Notes under the pieces: model-generated
What the model was told of the DNA's origin: nothing
The model's input: the letters and a program-made list of their open reading frames with translations, nothing else
The model's database searches: none
In this document: positions 45,740 through 56,500 of the stretch, in pieces
How the letters are laid out: each line of letters starts with the position of its first letter
Numbering within the stretch: the first letter of the stretch is position 1
Source of the DNA: an uncultured Bacteroidales bacterium
Lineage (GTDB): Bacteria > Bacteroidota > Bacteroidia > Bacteroidales > UBA932
Direction of reading: 5' to 3'
Assembly: GCA_900316795.1 (NCBI GenBank)
Contig: ONEF01000008.1
Coordinates: 1 to 64,000, forward strand
Length of the DNA: 64,000 bases
Translations under genes and position numbers: made by a program

Positions 45740-46966
45740 ATGGCTGAGATAAGGAATATAGTTGTTCTGGGGCGCCGTAACGCGGGAAAAAGCTCTCTTG
45801 TGAACCTTCTTACCGGGCAGCAGGTGTCTATTGTTTCTCCGGTGAAGGGGACTACCACGGACCCTGTCAGAAAGCGTATGGAACTACCGGGAATCGGACC
45901 GTGCAACATTATTGACACTGCCGGAGTTGACGACAGCGGAGATGTTGGACTTCTGCGCTCTTCCAGGAGTCTCAGCGAAGCCGCCGTGGCCGATCTGGCC
46001 TTGCTGCTTTTTACCGCAAACAGTTTTCTCGGCTACGAGAGAAACCTTGCCAAATTGCTGGAAGATAACAAAGTGCCATTTATCATAGTACATAATCAGG
46101 AGGATCTGGATCCGTTGGAAGAAGAAGTCCGTTTGGGACTCGTCGGAGAATACAAGTGCCCTGTGCTCAGGTTTACATGCCTGAAAAAACTCAGCGGTGT
46201 ATATATGACGGAACTTCAGAGAGTTATGGCTGAAACTCTGGAAAAAAGCAAACCTGCAGACATTGAGCTGGTTCCGGAGTCTCTGGCAAAGGCCGGGGAC
46301 CGTGTCCTTCTGGTTTGCCCGATAGATCAAGGGGCTCCTGAGGGCCGCCTTATCCTGCCTCAAGTGATGACACTTAGGGCTTTGCTGGATAGGGGAGCGG
46401 TCGTGACGGTCATCCAGCCTTCCCGGCTCAAGGATATTTTCCGCGCTGAAAGCTGTTCAAGTCCTTTTGACTTGGTACTTACAGACAGCCAGGCATTTGC
46501 TGAAGTGGCTGCTGCCGTGCCCGAAGGCATTCCGGTGGGGAGTTTCAGCATTCTGATGGCCCGGCTCAAAGGCCCTTTCAGGTATTATCTGGATTCTGTT
46601 TCAGCGATAAGCTCTCTGAAAGACGGAGACCGTGTCCTGATTCTGGAAAGTTGCACGCATAGGACAAGCTGCGATGACATAGGCAGGGTGAAACTACCTG
46701 GAATGCTCAGCAAATACACCGGGAAATCGCTGTCGTTTGACTTTGTCAGCGGTATGGATCCAATTCCTCTGGCAGAGCCGCTATATGCTCTTGCCATCCA
46801 ATGCGGCGGATGTATGGCCACATCCCGTCAGATAATCTCCAGAGTCAGTTCAATCGCCGAGAAAGGCATTCCCGCCACCAATTACGGGATGGCTATTGCA
46901 TATATGAAAGGTCTTTTTGAGAGTGGCGGTTTTAAAGCGTTTCTGCAATTAATCGGTGATTATTAG
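45740..46966 (+). CDS. hydF: [FeFe]-hydrogenase maturation GTPase HydF
   Basis: I chose the ATG at 45740 (MAEIRNIVVLGRRNAGKSSL). The 408-residue product has a small GTPase domain (G1 GRRNAGKSS, G3 DTAGVDDSG, G4 NQED), a dimerisation region, and a C-terminal domain with cluster ligands in LESCTHRTSCDDIGRVKLPG and CGGCMATSRQ. HydF is the scaffold that receives the 2Fe subcluster from HydE and HydG and passes it to the [FeFe] hydrogenase. HydE, HydG and the hydrogenase are not in this window. Its presence implies hydrogen metabolism. It is followed by ppdK. Confidence 0.93.
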   Translation: MAEIRNIVVLGRRNAGKSSLVNLLTGQQVSIVSPVKGTTTDPVRKRMELPGIGPCNIIDTAGVDDSGDVGLLRSSRSLSEAAVADLALLLFTANSFLGYERNLAKLLEDNKVPFIIVHNQEDLDPLEEEVRLGLVGEYKCPVLRFTCLKKLSGVYMTELQRVMAETLEKSKPADIELVPESLAKAGDRVLLVCPIDQGAPEGRLILPQVMTLRALLDRGAVVTVIQPSRLKDIFRAESCSSPFDLVLTDSQAFAEVAAAVPEGIPVGSFSILMARLKGPFRYYLDSVSAISSLKDGDRVLILESCTHRTSCDDIGRVKLPGMLSKYTGKSLSFDFVSGMDPIPLAEPLYALAIQCGGCMATSRQIISRVSSIAEKGIPATNYGMAIAYMKGLFESGGFKAFLQLIGDY

Positions 46967-46987
46967 GAAAATTCGGAAAATTTTCTA

Positions 46988-46995
46988 TATTTTTG
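46988..46995 (+). promoter_or_regulatory. -7 promoter element for ppdK
   Basis: TATTTTTG matches TAnnTTTG. Transcription would start near 47002, leaving about 60 nt of leader before the ATG at 47063, longer than most leaders in the window. AT-rich palindromic sequence (GAAAATTTTC) lies just upstream. Confidence 0.5.
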
Positions 46996-47062
46996 TGATG
47001 GTCTCTGGAAAAGAGGCCGGTTTGTTTGTGCAAATCATATTTAACAATTAAAATACACAACG

Positions 47063-49780
47063 ATGTCAGACGTTAAAAGAGTTTACCGCTTTGGCGGTGT
47101 AAATGCCGATGGTGACGGCTCTATGCGTAACCTCCTGGGAGGTAAGGGTGCTAACCTTGCAGAAATGTGCAAGCTCGGAATTCCTGTACCAGCTGGTTTC
47201 ACTATCACCACAGACACTTGCAACGAATATTATGATCTTGGATGCAAAATGCCGGAAGGTCTTGAGGCTGAAGTAAATGAAGCTCTCAAAGCTACTGAGG
47301 CCATCATGGGCCGCAAATTCGGTGACCCTAAGAACCCTCTGCTTGTTTCTTGCCGTAGCGGTGCAAGAAGTTCAATGCCTGGTATGATGGAGACCGTCCT
47401 CAACATCGGCCTCTGCTCGGAGACCATTCCCGGCCTGATCGAGGCAACCAAGAACCCGAGATTCGTTTACGATGCATACAGGCGTCTGATTATGATGTAC
47501 TCTGATGTCGTTATGGAGAAAGCTGAAGGCATTGAGCCTGAGGACGGAAACGGAATCCGTCAGCAGCTGGACCGTATGCTTGCAAAGGTAAAGACCGAGA
47601 AAGGTTATGCTTCAGATACAGACCTTACCGAGGAAGATCTGAAAGCTCTCTGCGAGGACTTCAAGATCAGGGTAAAGCAGGAACTCGGCAAACCATTCCC
47701 GGACAACGCTATGGATCAGCTTTGGGGCGGTATCGCAGCTGTGTTCAAGTCATGGAACGGAAAAAGAGCTGTTGCATACAGAAAGATTGAAGGCATTCCT
47801 GACACTTGGGGAACAGCCGTTTCCGTACAGTCAATGGTATTCGGAAACATGGGCGAGAATTCAGCAACCGGAGTTGCATTCTCCCGTAACCCTGCAACCG
47901 GAGAGAACAAGTTCTATGGTGAGTGGCTGATCAACGCCCAGGGTGAGGATGTTGTGGCTGGTATCCGCACCCCTAACCCTCTGAACGACGCTACCAAGAG
48001 CGAGCATAACCAGCATCTGCTTTCTCTTGAGAAGGCTATGCCTGACGTATATGAGCAGCTGAACACAATCCAGCATAATCTGGAGCAGCACTTCCACGAT
48101 ATGCAGGACCTCGAGTTCACAATCCAGGACGGCAAACTCTGGATGCTCCAGTGCCGTGTAGGAAAGAGAACCGGTCTGGCCGCTCTGAATATGGCTATGG
48201 ACATGCTGGCTGAAGGCCTCATCGATGAGAAGACAGCAGTTATGAGAGTTGCTCCTAAGCAGCTTGACGAGATTCTGCACCCGATTCTGGATGCTACCCA
48301 GGAGAAGAAGTTCACTCCTGTGGCTCACGGACTTCCGGCAGGCCCTGGAGGATCTGTAGGAAGAATCGTCTTCACTCCTGAAGCTGCAGTTGAGGCTGCA
48401 AAGAGAAAGGAGAAGGTTATTCTCGTCCGCGAGGAGACCAACCCTGAGGACGTTGAGGGTATGAGGGCTGCAGACGGCCTTCTGACCGCAAGAGGAGGTA
48501 TGACTTCCCACGCCGCCCTCGTGGCAAGAGGATGGGGCAAGTGCTGCATCGTAGGTTGCGACGCTGTACATATCAACATGCTCACCAGGACAATGACCAT
48601 CGGCGACAAGGCGTACAAGGAAGGAGATGTATTCTCCCTCAACGGAATCCGCGGACTCGTTTATGATGAGCCGGTACCTACAATCAACGCTTCCGAGAAC
48701 AAGAGCTTCATAGATTACATGAAGATTGTTGACAAGTACCGCGTACTGGGTGTAAGAACCAATGCAGATAACCCTGACGATGCTCAGACCGCTCTCAACT
48801 TTGGCGCAGAGGGAATCGGACTGTTCCGTATCGAGCACATGTTCTACGGCAAGAACTCCGAGGAGCCACTTGCCAAACTCCGCAAGATGATCCTTTCCAA
48901 CACTCCTGCAGAGAGAAAGATGGCTCTGGCAGAACTGGAACCATACGTTACTGCTTCAGTAAGAGCTACTATGAAGGTTATGGACGGCAAGCCGGTTACC
49001 TTCCGTCTGCTTGACCCGCCATTGCACGAGTTCGTTCCTCAGTCTGTGGAGAAGAGGCAGGAACTTGCAAACTCACTCAACATCACCCTTGAGGATGTGG
49101 CAAAGAGAGGAGAGGCTCTCCATGAGGTAAACCCTATGATGGGACATCGCGGAGTAAGACTTGGTATCTCTTATCCTGAGATTTCAGAGATGCAGTTCAG
49201 GGCAATCTTCACCGCAACTGCCCAGCTGATCAACGAGGGCTACCATCCGCAGCCAGAGATCATGATTCCTGTAACCATCTCCTATAAGGAGCTCAACGAC
49301 CAGAAGGCAATTTGCCAGAAGGCTTACGACCAGGTTTATGAGCAGACCGGCATTGAGATCAAGTATCTGTTCGGAACAATGATCGAGATTCCTCGTGCTG
49401 CCATCATGGCAGACCGCATGGCAAGAACAGCACAGTTCTTCTCATTCGGAACCAACGACCTCACACAGATGACATTCGGCTTCTCAAGAGACGATGTCGG
49501 AGGATTCATGCAGGACTACATCGACAAGAAGATCATCGCTGCCGATCCGTTCCAGTCAATTGACCCTCTTTCTGTTGGAAAACTCGTTGAAATGGGTGTA
49601 CAGAAAGGACGTTCAACCAAGCCGGATCTGAAGTGCGGTGTCTGCGGCGAGCACGGTGGAGACCCTGCTTCTGTAGAACTCTTCCACAAGTTCGGCATGA
49701 ACTACGTATCCTGCTCACCGTTCCGCGTACCTATCGCGCGCCTTGCCGCCGCGCAGGCAGCCATCAAGAACAGCAAGTAA
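47063..49780 (+). CDS. ppdK: Pyruvate phosphate dikinase
   Basis: The 905-residue protein has the full PPDK plan: nucleotide-binding domain (LLGGKGANLAEMCKLGIPVP, SGARSSMPGMMETVLNIG), the phosphohistidine domain (LLTARGGMTSHAALVARGWG), and the PEP/pyruvate barrel (FGTNDLTQMTFGFSRDD, catalytic Cys in KCGVCGEHGG). It interconverts pyruvate, ATP and phosphate with PEP, AMP and PPi, a key reversible step of PPi-linked glycolysis in anaerobes. Codon use is strongly biased toward common codons, suggesting high expression. It has its own promoter and a strong terminator at 49843-49877. Confidence 0.98.
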   Translation: MSDVKRVYRFGGVNADGDGSMRNLLGGKGANLAEMCKLGIPVPAGFTITTDTCNEYYDLGCKMPEGLEAEVNEALKATEAIMGRKFGDPKNPLLVSCRSGARSSMPGMMETVLNIGLCSETIPGLIEATKNPRFVYDAYRRLIMMYSDVVMEKAEGIEPEDGNGIRQQLDRMLAKVKTEKGYASDTDLTEEDLKALCEDFKIRVKQELGKPFPDNAMDQLWGGIAAVFKSWNGKRAVAYRKIEGIPDTWGTAVSVQSMVFGNMGENSATGVAFSRNPATGENKFYGEWLINAQGEDVVAGIRTPNPLNDATKSEHNQHLLSLEKAMPDVYEQLNTIQHNLEQHFHDMQDLEFTIQDGKLWMLQCRVGKRTGLAALNMAMDMLAEGLIDEKTAVMRVAPKQLDEILHPILDATQEKKFTPVAHGLPAGPGGSVGRIVFTPEAAVEAAKRKEKVILVREETNPEDVEGMRAADGLLTARGGMTSHAALVARGWGKCCIVGCDAVHINMLTRTMTIGDKAYKEGDVFSLNGIRGLVYDEPVPTINASENKSFIDYMKIVDKYRVLGVRTNADNPDDAQTALNFGAEGIGLFRIEHMFYGKNSEEPLAKLRKMILSNTPAERKMALAELEPYVTASVRATMKVMDGKPVTFRLLDPPLHEFVPQSVEKRQELANSLNITLEDVAKRGEALHEVNPMMGHRGVRLGISYPEISEMQFRAIFTATAQLINEGYHPQPEIMIPVTISYKELNDQKAICQKAYDQVYEQTGIEIKYLFGTMIEIPRAAIMADRMARTAQFFSFGTNDLTQMTFGFSRDDVGGFMQDYIDKKIIAADPFQSIDPLSVGKLVEMGVQKGRSTKPDLKCGVCGEHGGDPASVELFHKFGMNYVSCSPFRVPIARLAAAQAAIKNSK

Positions 49781-49842
49781 GAACTCGCGCTGTAAGAAGC
49801 AGATATACAACAGCCTGAGAGTTTTGCTCAGCGATTAGACAA

Positions 49843-49877
49843 GAAACGGCCTGGAATCCTCCGGGCCGTTTTCTTTT
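49843..49877 (+). terminator. Rho-independent terminator of ppdK
   Basis: GAAACGGCC (49843-49851) pairs with GGCCGTTTTC (49864-49873) around a 12-nt loop, followed by a T-rich tract. A weaker hairpin CTGAG/CTCAG lies just upstream (49815-49831). Confidence 0.88.
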
Positions 49878-49906
49878 TACCTATTTGCCTTTTACGAAGC
49901 CCCTAA

Positions 49907-50188
49907 TACCATAATAGCTACCGGCAAAGAAAGCGGCTTAGGGAGATAACTGGTGCGGTACTGGCTCATCGTGACAAGAATGTCAGTATAAATGCGATTA
50001 TGGGGAGTGGAATAGATGTAAGGAAGCTGAGGAGCTGTATGAGTCTTTTCAATCAGGTTGCTCCGAATGATATATTCCAGGAGGTGCTGGATGCTTTTTT
50101 CCCGATGAATGAGAAAGGGCAAAACTATAACCGTGACCATGACCGAAATCGAGGTCACAGACGCAGCGGATTTAACAAATTTAGATAG
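49907..50188 (+). pseudogene. DUF1810-family remnant (5'-truncated)
   Basis: No start-to-stop gene is present, but an open frame on the plus strand reads RLREITGAVLAHRDK, then AIMGSGIDVRKLRSCMSLF and NQVAPNDIFQEVLDAFF. This matches the C-terminal half of DUF1810 proteins (RLxEC...LL, IFGSPDDLKxRSCMTLF, FQxxLDKFF). Upstream of about 49920 the match dies away, and a stop lies at 49904. The end (NYNRDHDRNRGHRRSGF) no longer fits the family either. I infer a decayed gene between the ppdK terminator and the DUF4153 gene. An ATG at 50000 could still give a 62-residue peptide, but this is unlikely to be functional. Confidence 0.65.
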
Positions 50189-50190
50189 GA

Positions 50191-51924
50191 CTACTTGCCG
50201 CTCTTTTTGAACAGCTCGAAATCAGACCAGTAGCCTGTGACACTGGCGGAATCTATATTCAACGAGGCGAATCTTCCCAGGTAAGTGTCATTGCTGTAAA
50301 CTGTCATGAACTGAATATCACCAGGAGATAGGGCGGCAACAGTATCTATTGTCTTCCACCGTTCTCTTACGTTGCATTTCAGTATTGTATCATTATTCTT
50401 AATAACTGCTATGATATCCTTTTGGCTGTCAATACTGTAATCCGAATTCGGAATGTAGGTGTTGTATTCTCCGAGATTCAGTTCCTGGTTATTGTTGAAG
50501 TGATATTTCTTTTGTATGTCCGCGGCTTTTTCTATGATATCGTCAATAGTATCTCCTGTTTCAAGTCGCCAATAACTGAAATCTAGCTTTCCATACTCGC
50601 CGTATTTGTTTTGGAAATCGGTTTCATTCATTTCAGACTTCAGGAAATCGTAAGCCCCTTGGGCTGAGATGTATTTCTTTGACAGTTCTTTGTTTTTGCT
50701 GAGTTCGGAGTAGTTGAAATGGGTCGGGAATTGTCCGTCGGTCAGAACATCTGGCAGAAGGCTGTTAAGCCTTGACATCTGGCTTCTCAGGCCGAAGTCC
50801 TTGGCCGTGATGCCCGGGATGAAAGTGAAAACAGCCAATACCACACCCAGCATAATTACCATCCACTGGGCTTTGCGGGTTTTTCTGAAGGCTGTCATCG
50901 CGATGAAAACGGTGAGGAGTATGGCGAAGATGACAAGATAAGCCCTGACTGTGGTAACTCCGTATTCAGACAGTCTTCTTGTTATTCCAATCCATAGAAG
51001 TATGATTGGAGGAATGGCTATTGCCGGAAAGAATCTGTAAAACCAGTTGAAAGTCTTCTTTTCCAGGGCGGGCCTGACTAGCATGCACAACAGGGCAAGC
51101 GTGCAGAAAGTGCCTACCATATATGCCACGCCGCCTTGCGGAAGCTCCCAGTTGATCAGAATCTTGAATATGTATATATACAGTATTATGGCGTAGACTA
51201 TAAGGGCAGGGGTAAAGATATAGTTTACGCAAGTGTTTACAAATCTCTTGAGTTTCAGGTCGCTGTCTTGTTCTGAAAAGAAATGCAGGCACATCATAGG
51301 TATCACGATATACGTGACAAGATGCATCGGGATTAAATAAAGACGGCTGCTGTTAGACTTGAGAAGCAGAAGATCCAGAGATACTATGATAAGCTCCAGC
51401 ATACCCAACACCAGATAGCCGATAATGTAGGTAAAAACAAACTTGACGGCAGTGTTGGAAGTATATACGGCGAACGGCTTGTTGTCCATAATTCTGTCGC
51501 CGGCAAACAGAAAGACAAAAGCAATTACAAAGCAGACATAAATCCAAGTAGAGGGCAGGCCCCAGCTGTGCGTGATTATATTGCGGGGGACAAGCAAGGT
51601 TGCCCATACGAGCAGGTAGCTGGCAACATACAGTTCATACCAGATGGTCTTGTTCCTGGATGATTTGAGGGCAAATCTGTGAATGCAGAAAGACACCAGC
51701 AGAACAGGGAAAAAGAGAATTGGCAAATGAATAGCAGAGTCGTTCGGGTTCGCCTCGAGGGCATCTAAAAAGTTGTTTCTGGGGTCAACGAAGGCATAAA
51801 AAACGAAATAGGTCAGGCAAATCAAGGCTTCAACCGGAAACCTTTTGAAGCTGCTTGAGAATCCTTTCCATAGGCGTTTGAAAAAGCCTTCCTTCTTAAT
51901 TGCGGTTACAGTTTGCTCGTCCAT
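50191..51924 (-). CDS. DUF4153 family polytopic membrane protein
   Basis: The 577-residue protein has about 10 to 12 membrane helices in residues 30-400. The DUF4153 hallmark is visible (YRFFPAIAIPPIILLWIGIT, then RLSEYGVTTVRAYLVIFAIL). The C-terminal 170 residues form a soluble domain (about 405-577: AQGAYDFLKSEMNETDFQNK and onwards). The function of the family is unknown. It is encoded between phoH and the DUF1810 remnant. The gap to the phoH-like stop is 26 bp, so they may share a transcript. Confidence 0.85.
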   Translation of the reverse strand: MDEQTVTAIKKEGFFKRLWKGFSSSFKRFPVEALICLTYFVFYAFVDPRNNFLDALEANPNDSAIHLPILFFPVLLVSFCIHRFALKSSRNKTIWYELYVASYLLVWATLLVPRNIITHSWGLPSTWIYVCFVIAFVFLFAGDRIMDNKPFAVYTSNTAVKFVFTYIIGYLVLGMLELIIVSLDLLLLKSNSSRLYLIPMHLVTYIVIPMMCLHFFSEQDSDLKLKRFVNTCVNYIFTPALIVYAIILYIYIFKILINWELPQGGVAYMVGTFCTLALLCMLVRPALEKKTFNWFYRFFPAIAIPPIILLWIGITRRLSEYGVTTVRAYLVIFAILLTVFIAMTAFRKTRKAQWMVIMLGVVLAVFTFIPGITAKDFGLRSQMSRLNSLLPDVLTDGQFPTHFNYSELSKNKELSKKYISAQGAYDFLKSEMNETDFQNKYGEYGKLDFSYWRLETGDTIDDIIEKAADIQKKYHFNNNQELNLGEYNTYIPNSDYSIDSQKDIIAVIKNNDTILKCNVRERWKTIDTVAALSPGDIQFMTVYSNDTYLGRFASLNIDSASVTGYWSDFELFKKSGK

Positions 51925-51950
51925 GTTCTGCTGGTATTATGGCTGTTGCG

Positions 51951-53465
51951 TTACAGTTTCTTGCCGGCAAGTTCGCTCAGGCGGCTTCTTTCTCCCATAA
52001 TCAGGTTCACGTGCTCAAAGAGTTTTTCCCCGTAGAGCTTGTCGCTGATGTGGGTCAGGCCGTTGGAGTATTTGTCCAGGTATGGCTGGTCTATCTGCTG
52101 TACGTCTCCAGTAAAGACAATCTTGGTGCCTTCCCCGGCACGGGTGATGATGGTCTTCACTTCGTGAGGTGTCAGGTTCTGTGCCTCATCGATGATGAAG
52201 AAAGTATTCTGGAGACTTCTTCCTCTGATATATGCCAGAGGGGCGATCTCCAGTTTCTTGGTCCTGAGCATCTCCTCAATCTTTATGTTCTCCTTGGATG
52301 AGATGCCGAAGTTTTTCTTGATGACTGCTATGTTGTCGTAAAGTGGCTGCATGAAAGGTGCAAGCTTGTCTTCCACGGTACCCGGAATGAAACCGAGTTC
52401 CTCGTTCTGCAGGGTGATGACAGGTCTTGCCACCAGGATCTGTTCATAATAGTCTGCCTGGGCAAGGGCTCCGGCCACGGCAATGAGTGTCTTTCCGGTT
52501 CCGGCAGTTCCTGTGAGGGAAACCAGCTCAACGTCTTTGTTCATTACGGCATCCATCGCAAACACCTGCTCCTCGTTTCTTGGAGAAACTCCGTACTGGG
52601 TCTGCGGAAGCACTCTTACTACTTTGCCTGTAGTGGCATCGAATCTGGCGAGAATGATGTTGTCGCGTATAGGATCGCGGTCAGCTCCTCCCATCTGAAG
52701 GAACTCGCTTTCTCCCTCGCTTGTATCAACATCAACGTGCTTGGTCGGGATTCTGTAGAGCTGGTTGTATGCAGGTTTTGTCTTTATGATAAGGTCTTTG
52801 TAATCAACCTCCTCTCCGTCAACAAGAGCGTTGATGGTTTTCAGAGGAACATTGGCAAGCTGTATTACACGGTCATAGTCCTGGGTGAATTTCTCCTCTC
52901 TGATATGGTCGCTCAGATAATCCTGGGTGAACATTCCCAGAGCTTTGGCCTTTAGTCTGAGGTTCACGTCTTTTGTAACCAGGCATACAGTGCGGTCAGG
53001 ATATTGTTTCTTGTACCAGATTGCTGTTGCAAGTATCCTGTGGTCAGGAACATCGCTTGTGAAACAATCTTTGAGTTCATCCGGGAACGGGCGGTTAAGA
53101 GAAACCTTTATGGTGCCCAATCCCGGCCCCAGCGGGTAGCCTTTTTCCGGATCATAGAGCCTCTGCTCTGAAATCTCGTCAGCTTTGCGCACAAACTCCC
53201 TGGCGTTGTAGTTGATGGTTCCGTCTCCTTTCTTGAATTTGTCCAGCTCTTCTACAACAGCCAACGGAATGACAAGGTCATTCTCCTGGAACTTGAATAT
53301 GCATCTCCAGTCGTGGAGCAAAACGTTGGTGTCGAGTACAAAAATCTTGGGTTGGCGTGTCTTGACTTTGATAACTTCTTCCAATCCGCCGAGGCTTTTC
53401 TTTGACCTGCTTCTCGTGGTTTTAGTTGCCGTAGTCCTTTTCTTTTCGGTCTTTTTCTCTCTCAT
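51951..53465 (-). CDS. PhoH-family ATPase with N-terminal PIN domain
   Basis: The 504-residue protein has a basic N-terminal tail, then a PIN ribonuclease domain (FVLDTNVLLHDWRCIFKF, LVIPLAVVEELDKFK, LVTKDVNLRLKAKALG; acidic metal ligands visible). A PhoH RecA-like ATPase follows (LTGTAGTGKTLIAVAGAL Walker A, FFIIDEAQNLTPHEVKTI Walker B, TKIVFTGDVQQIDQPY). This is the PhoH2 arrangement, which in mycobacteria unwinds and cuts RNA. In Bacteroidota it is a single common gene and the role is not settled. A link to the phosphate locus at 743-8581 is not implied. Confidence 0.92.
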   Translation of the reverse strand: MREKKTEKKRTTATKTTRSRSKKSLGGLEEVIKVKTRQPKIFVLDTNVLLHDWRCIFKFQENDLVIPLAVVEELDKFKKGDGTINYNAREFVRKADEISEQRLYDPEKGYPLGPGLGTIKVSLNRPFPDELKDCFTSDVPDHRILATAIWYKKQYPDRTVCLVTKDVNLRLKAKALGMFTQDYLSDHIREEKFTQDYDRVIQLANVPLKTINALVDGEEVDYKDLIIKTKPAYNQLYRIPTKHVDVDTSEGESEFLQMGGADRDPIRDNIILARFDATTGKVVRVLPQTQYGVSPRNEEQVFAMDAVMNKDVELVSLTGTAGTGKTLIAVAGALAQADYYEQILVARPVITLQNEELGFIPGTVEDKLAPFMQPLYDNIAVIKKNFGISSKENIKIEEMLRTKKLEIAPLAYIRGRSLQNTFFIIDEAQNLTPHEVKTIITRAGEGTKIVFTGDVQQIDQPYLDKYSNGLTHISDKLYGEKLFEHVNLIMGERSRLSELAGKKL

Positions 53466-53521
53466 ATCTTGTTTGATGTTTTTTTCTCAGCGATTCAGTT
53501 GCTTCAAATACTGTTCCCTGA

Positions 53522-56500
53522 TTACTGTTTTCTGTTCTCCTTGCACCAGCTAAGGCCTGATGTGAACATCTTTATCCAAGGGGTTACCTGGTCAATGTCC
53601 TTTCTTGTAGTGGGGTAATGAGCCCAGTTCCAAGGTCTTATGCATCTTTCAGGGTGAGGCATCATGGCAAGGTGCCTTCCGTCCGGCGAACATACTCCAG
53701 CTATTGCAAATGGTGAGCCGTTAGGGTTGGCCGGGTACTGGTCGTATGAATAACGCAGAGCAACTTCCATATCCGTGGTCTTTCCGTCAGAAGTGATTGC
53801 AAAGCACCCGTTGGTTTTCTTTATGGCTTTTGATATGCCTGAAGGTGATGTCAGGTGCTGGGCCGGGAACGAGAATCTTCCTTCTCCGTGTGCCACCCAG
53901 ATACCCAGGCTGCTGCCCTGTAGGCCCTTGAGGAGGATGGAACTGCTCTTGGGAACTTCTACGCCCACGAATCCGCTCTCGAACTTGCGTGAGGTGTTGT
54001 GTAGCATCTTCGGCGATTTCTCCGGATTCTCAGGAGTCACCAGCCCGAGTTCCGCCATAAGCTGGCATCCGTTGCAGATGCCAAGAGAAAGGGTGTCTTT
54101 CCTTGCATAGAAGTCTTTGAGAGCCTTGTTGGCCTTTTCGTTGTATAGGAACGCTCCGGCCCATCCCTTGGCGCTTCCGAGCGTGTCTGCGTTGGAGAAA
54201 CCGCCTACGAATACAATCATCTGCACGTCTTTGAGGTTTTCTCTTCCGCTGGTAAGGTCTGTCATGTGGACATCCTTTACCCTGAATCCGGCCATATAGA
54301 GGCACCAGGCCATCTCGCGGTCTCCGTTGCTGCCTTTTTCGCGGATGATTGCAGCTACGGGAGCCTTCTTCCTTTCAGCTTCAGTTATGGAAGCAGGAGC
54401 CTTTCCGTCAAATCCCTTAGGGAATTTGAACTCCAGAGGCTGTTTCTTGAAGTTGGCGGCTCTCTGTCTTGCGCTTTGAGAGTTTGTCTGCCTGAGCTCC
54501 ATCTGATATGAGGTCGAATACCAGGTATCTCTTGCCTGGTCTATGTCTATCTTTATGGAGTTCAGTATGTTGATATATCTCTTTCTGCCGGTTTGAGTCT
54601 TGGTGTAGTGGCCGATGACCATCATGCCAACTCCTTCTGGATGAGATTCGTCAGCAAAGCTTTCCAGTATCTTGTCAACGGCTTTGAGCTTGCTGTCTGC
54701 AACCTGTATCAGGACTCCAGGCTTTTCGCTGAAGAAGAATTCTGTCATCGGCAGGCTTATGCCCTTGATATCTATTCCGCCTGAGCGGTTTGCAAAGCAC
54801 ATTTCAAGAAGGGAGGTAATCATTCCTCCGGAAGATATGTCGTGGCCTGAAAGGATGAGTTTATCCTTGACAAGCCTTTGCAGGGCATTGAAGCAGAGCT
54901 TGAAGTATGCTGCGTCTTCCACGTCAGGTGCCTTGTCGCCGATTTGACCGAGGACCTGGGCAAAGGCACTTCCGCCAAGTTCCGGGGCACTCTGGCTGAA
55001 CGGTATGAACACGATGGAACTCTTCTCCACTGGCTTCAGGGCAGGGGAGACTGTATTGTTTACATCTTCCACAGGCGCTGCCGCTGAAATGATCACCGTA
55101 CCCGGTGCCAGGACTTTCTCGCCGTCAGGATATGTCTGAGTCATACTCATCGAGTCTTTGCCGGTAGGAACGTTGATTCCCAGGTCAATAGCGAAGTCGC
55201 TGACCGCCTTGACCGCCTTGTAGAGCCTTGCGTCTTCTCCTTTGTTACGGCTTGGCCACATCCAGTTTGCGGACAGGGAAACTCCCTTGAGGCCATCCTT
55301 GATAGGTGCCCATACTATATTTGTGAGAGCCTCGGCGATGGCCAGACGGCTGCCTGCCGCTGAATCTATAAGCCCGGCTACAGGTGCATGGCCCAGTGAT
55401 GTGGCGATGCCTTCCTTGTTGTCATATCCGATGGCTGTAACCGCCAGGTTGTTAAGCGGAAGCTGGATTTCTCCGCAGCACTGCTGCAACGCAATCAGTC
55501 CGGTAACCGAACGGTCCACCTTGTCCGTGAGCCAGTCTTTGCAGGCCACGCTTTCAAGGCGGAGAACCTGACTTAGATAATCGGAGAACTTCTCTGTGCT
55601 GAATTTCAGAGGATTGAATTTGTACTCGCAGGTAGTACCTTCCATTATCGTCTTGGGAGCGCTGCCGAACATATCTTTCATTTCCAGGTCTATGGCGCTC
55701 TCTCCTTTCTTTTCGTCGCGGAGGACGAACCTGTGGTCTTCTGTTACCTCACCAATCTCATAGAAAGGTGCCCTTTCTCTCTCGGCGATTGTCTTAAGAA
55801 GGGCCACGTCCTTGTCTTTGAGTGCCAGCCCCATTCTCTCCTGGCTCTCGTTGCCGATGATTTCCTTGAGGCTGAGGGTAGGGTCGCCAACCGGGAGTTT
55901 GCTGATGTCCACCTTTCCTCCAGTCTCTTCCACAAGCTCGGAAAGGCAGTTCAGATGTCCTCCGGCACCGTGGTCGTGAACGGAGATGATAGGGTTGTGG
56001 TCCATCTCACTGAGTGCACGGATGGCGTTGTAGTCTCTTTTCTGCATCTCGGCGTTAGCCCTCTGAATGGCATTGAGCTCAATCTCGTTGCCATACTGGC
56101 CTGTGTTGACCGAACTTACAGCTCCACCGCCCATTCCGATGCGGTAGTTGTCTCCGCCCAGCAGAACGAGCTTGTCTCCTTTTTCAGGCACTTCCTTGGC
56201 GGCATCGGCCTTCTTTGCGAAACCAACTCCGCCGGCCAGCATTATGACTTTGTCGTAGCCGAACTTAGGGTTGTCTTTCTCTACGCCTTTCTGCTTTGCC
56301 GCATGCTCAAATGTAAGAAGCGAGCCGCAGATTATCGTCTGGCCGAACTTGTTGCCAAAGTCGCTGGCTCCGTTGGATGCCTTTGTCAGTATCTCTTCTG
56401 GGCTCTGGTACAGCCATTTGCGTGGCTTGTCCTTCTGCCAAGGCCTCTCGACGGGCTTTGCATTACCGGCGTCAAACCTCGGATAGCTGGTCATATAGAC

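Noticed and set aside
47861-48838. A 325-codon minus-strand frame inside ppdK
   Set aside because: Antisense shadow; ppdK has all catalytic motifs in the other strand.
49892-50158. An 88-residue minus-strand frame
   Set aside because: It overlaps the DUF1810 remnant, and the plus strand clearly carries the conserved family motif.
51951-53465. PhoH-like gene as part of the phosphate system
   Set aside because: It is 43 kb away and the PhoH2 family is RNA-related; the name alone suggests phosphate.
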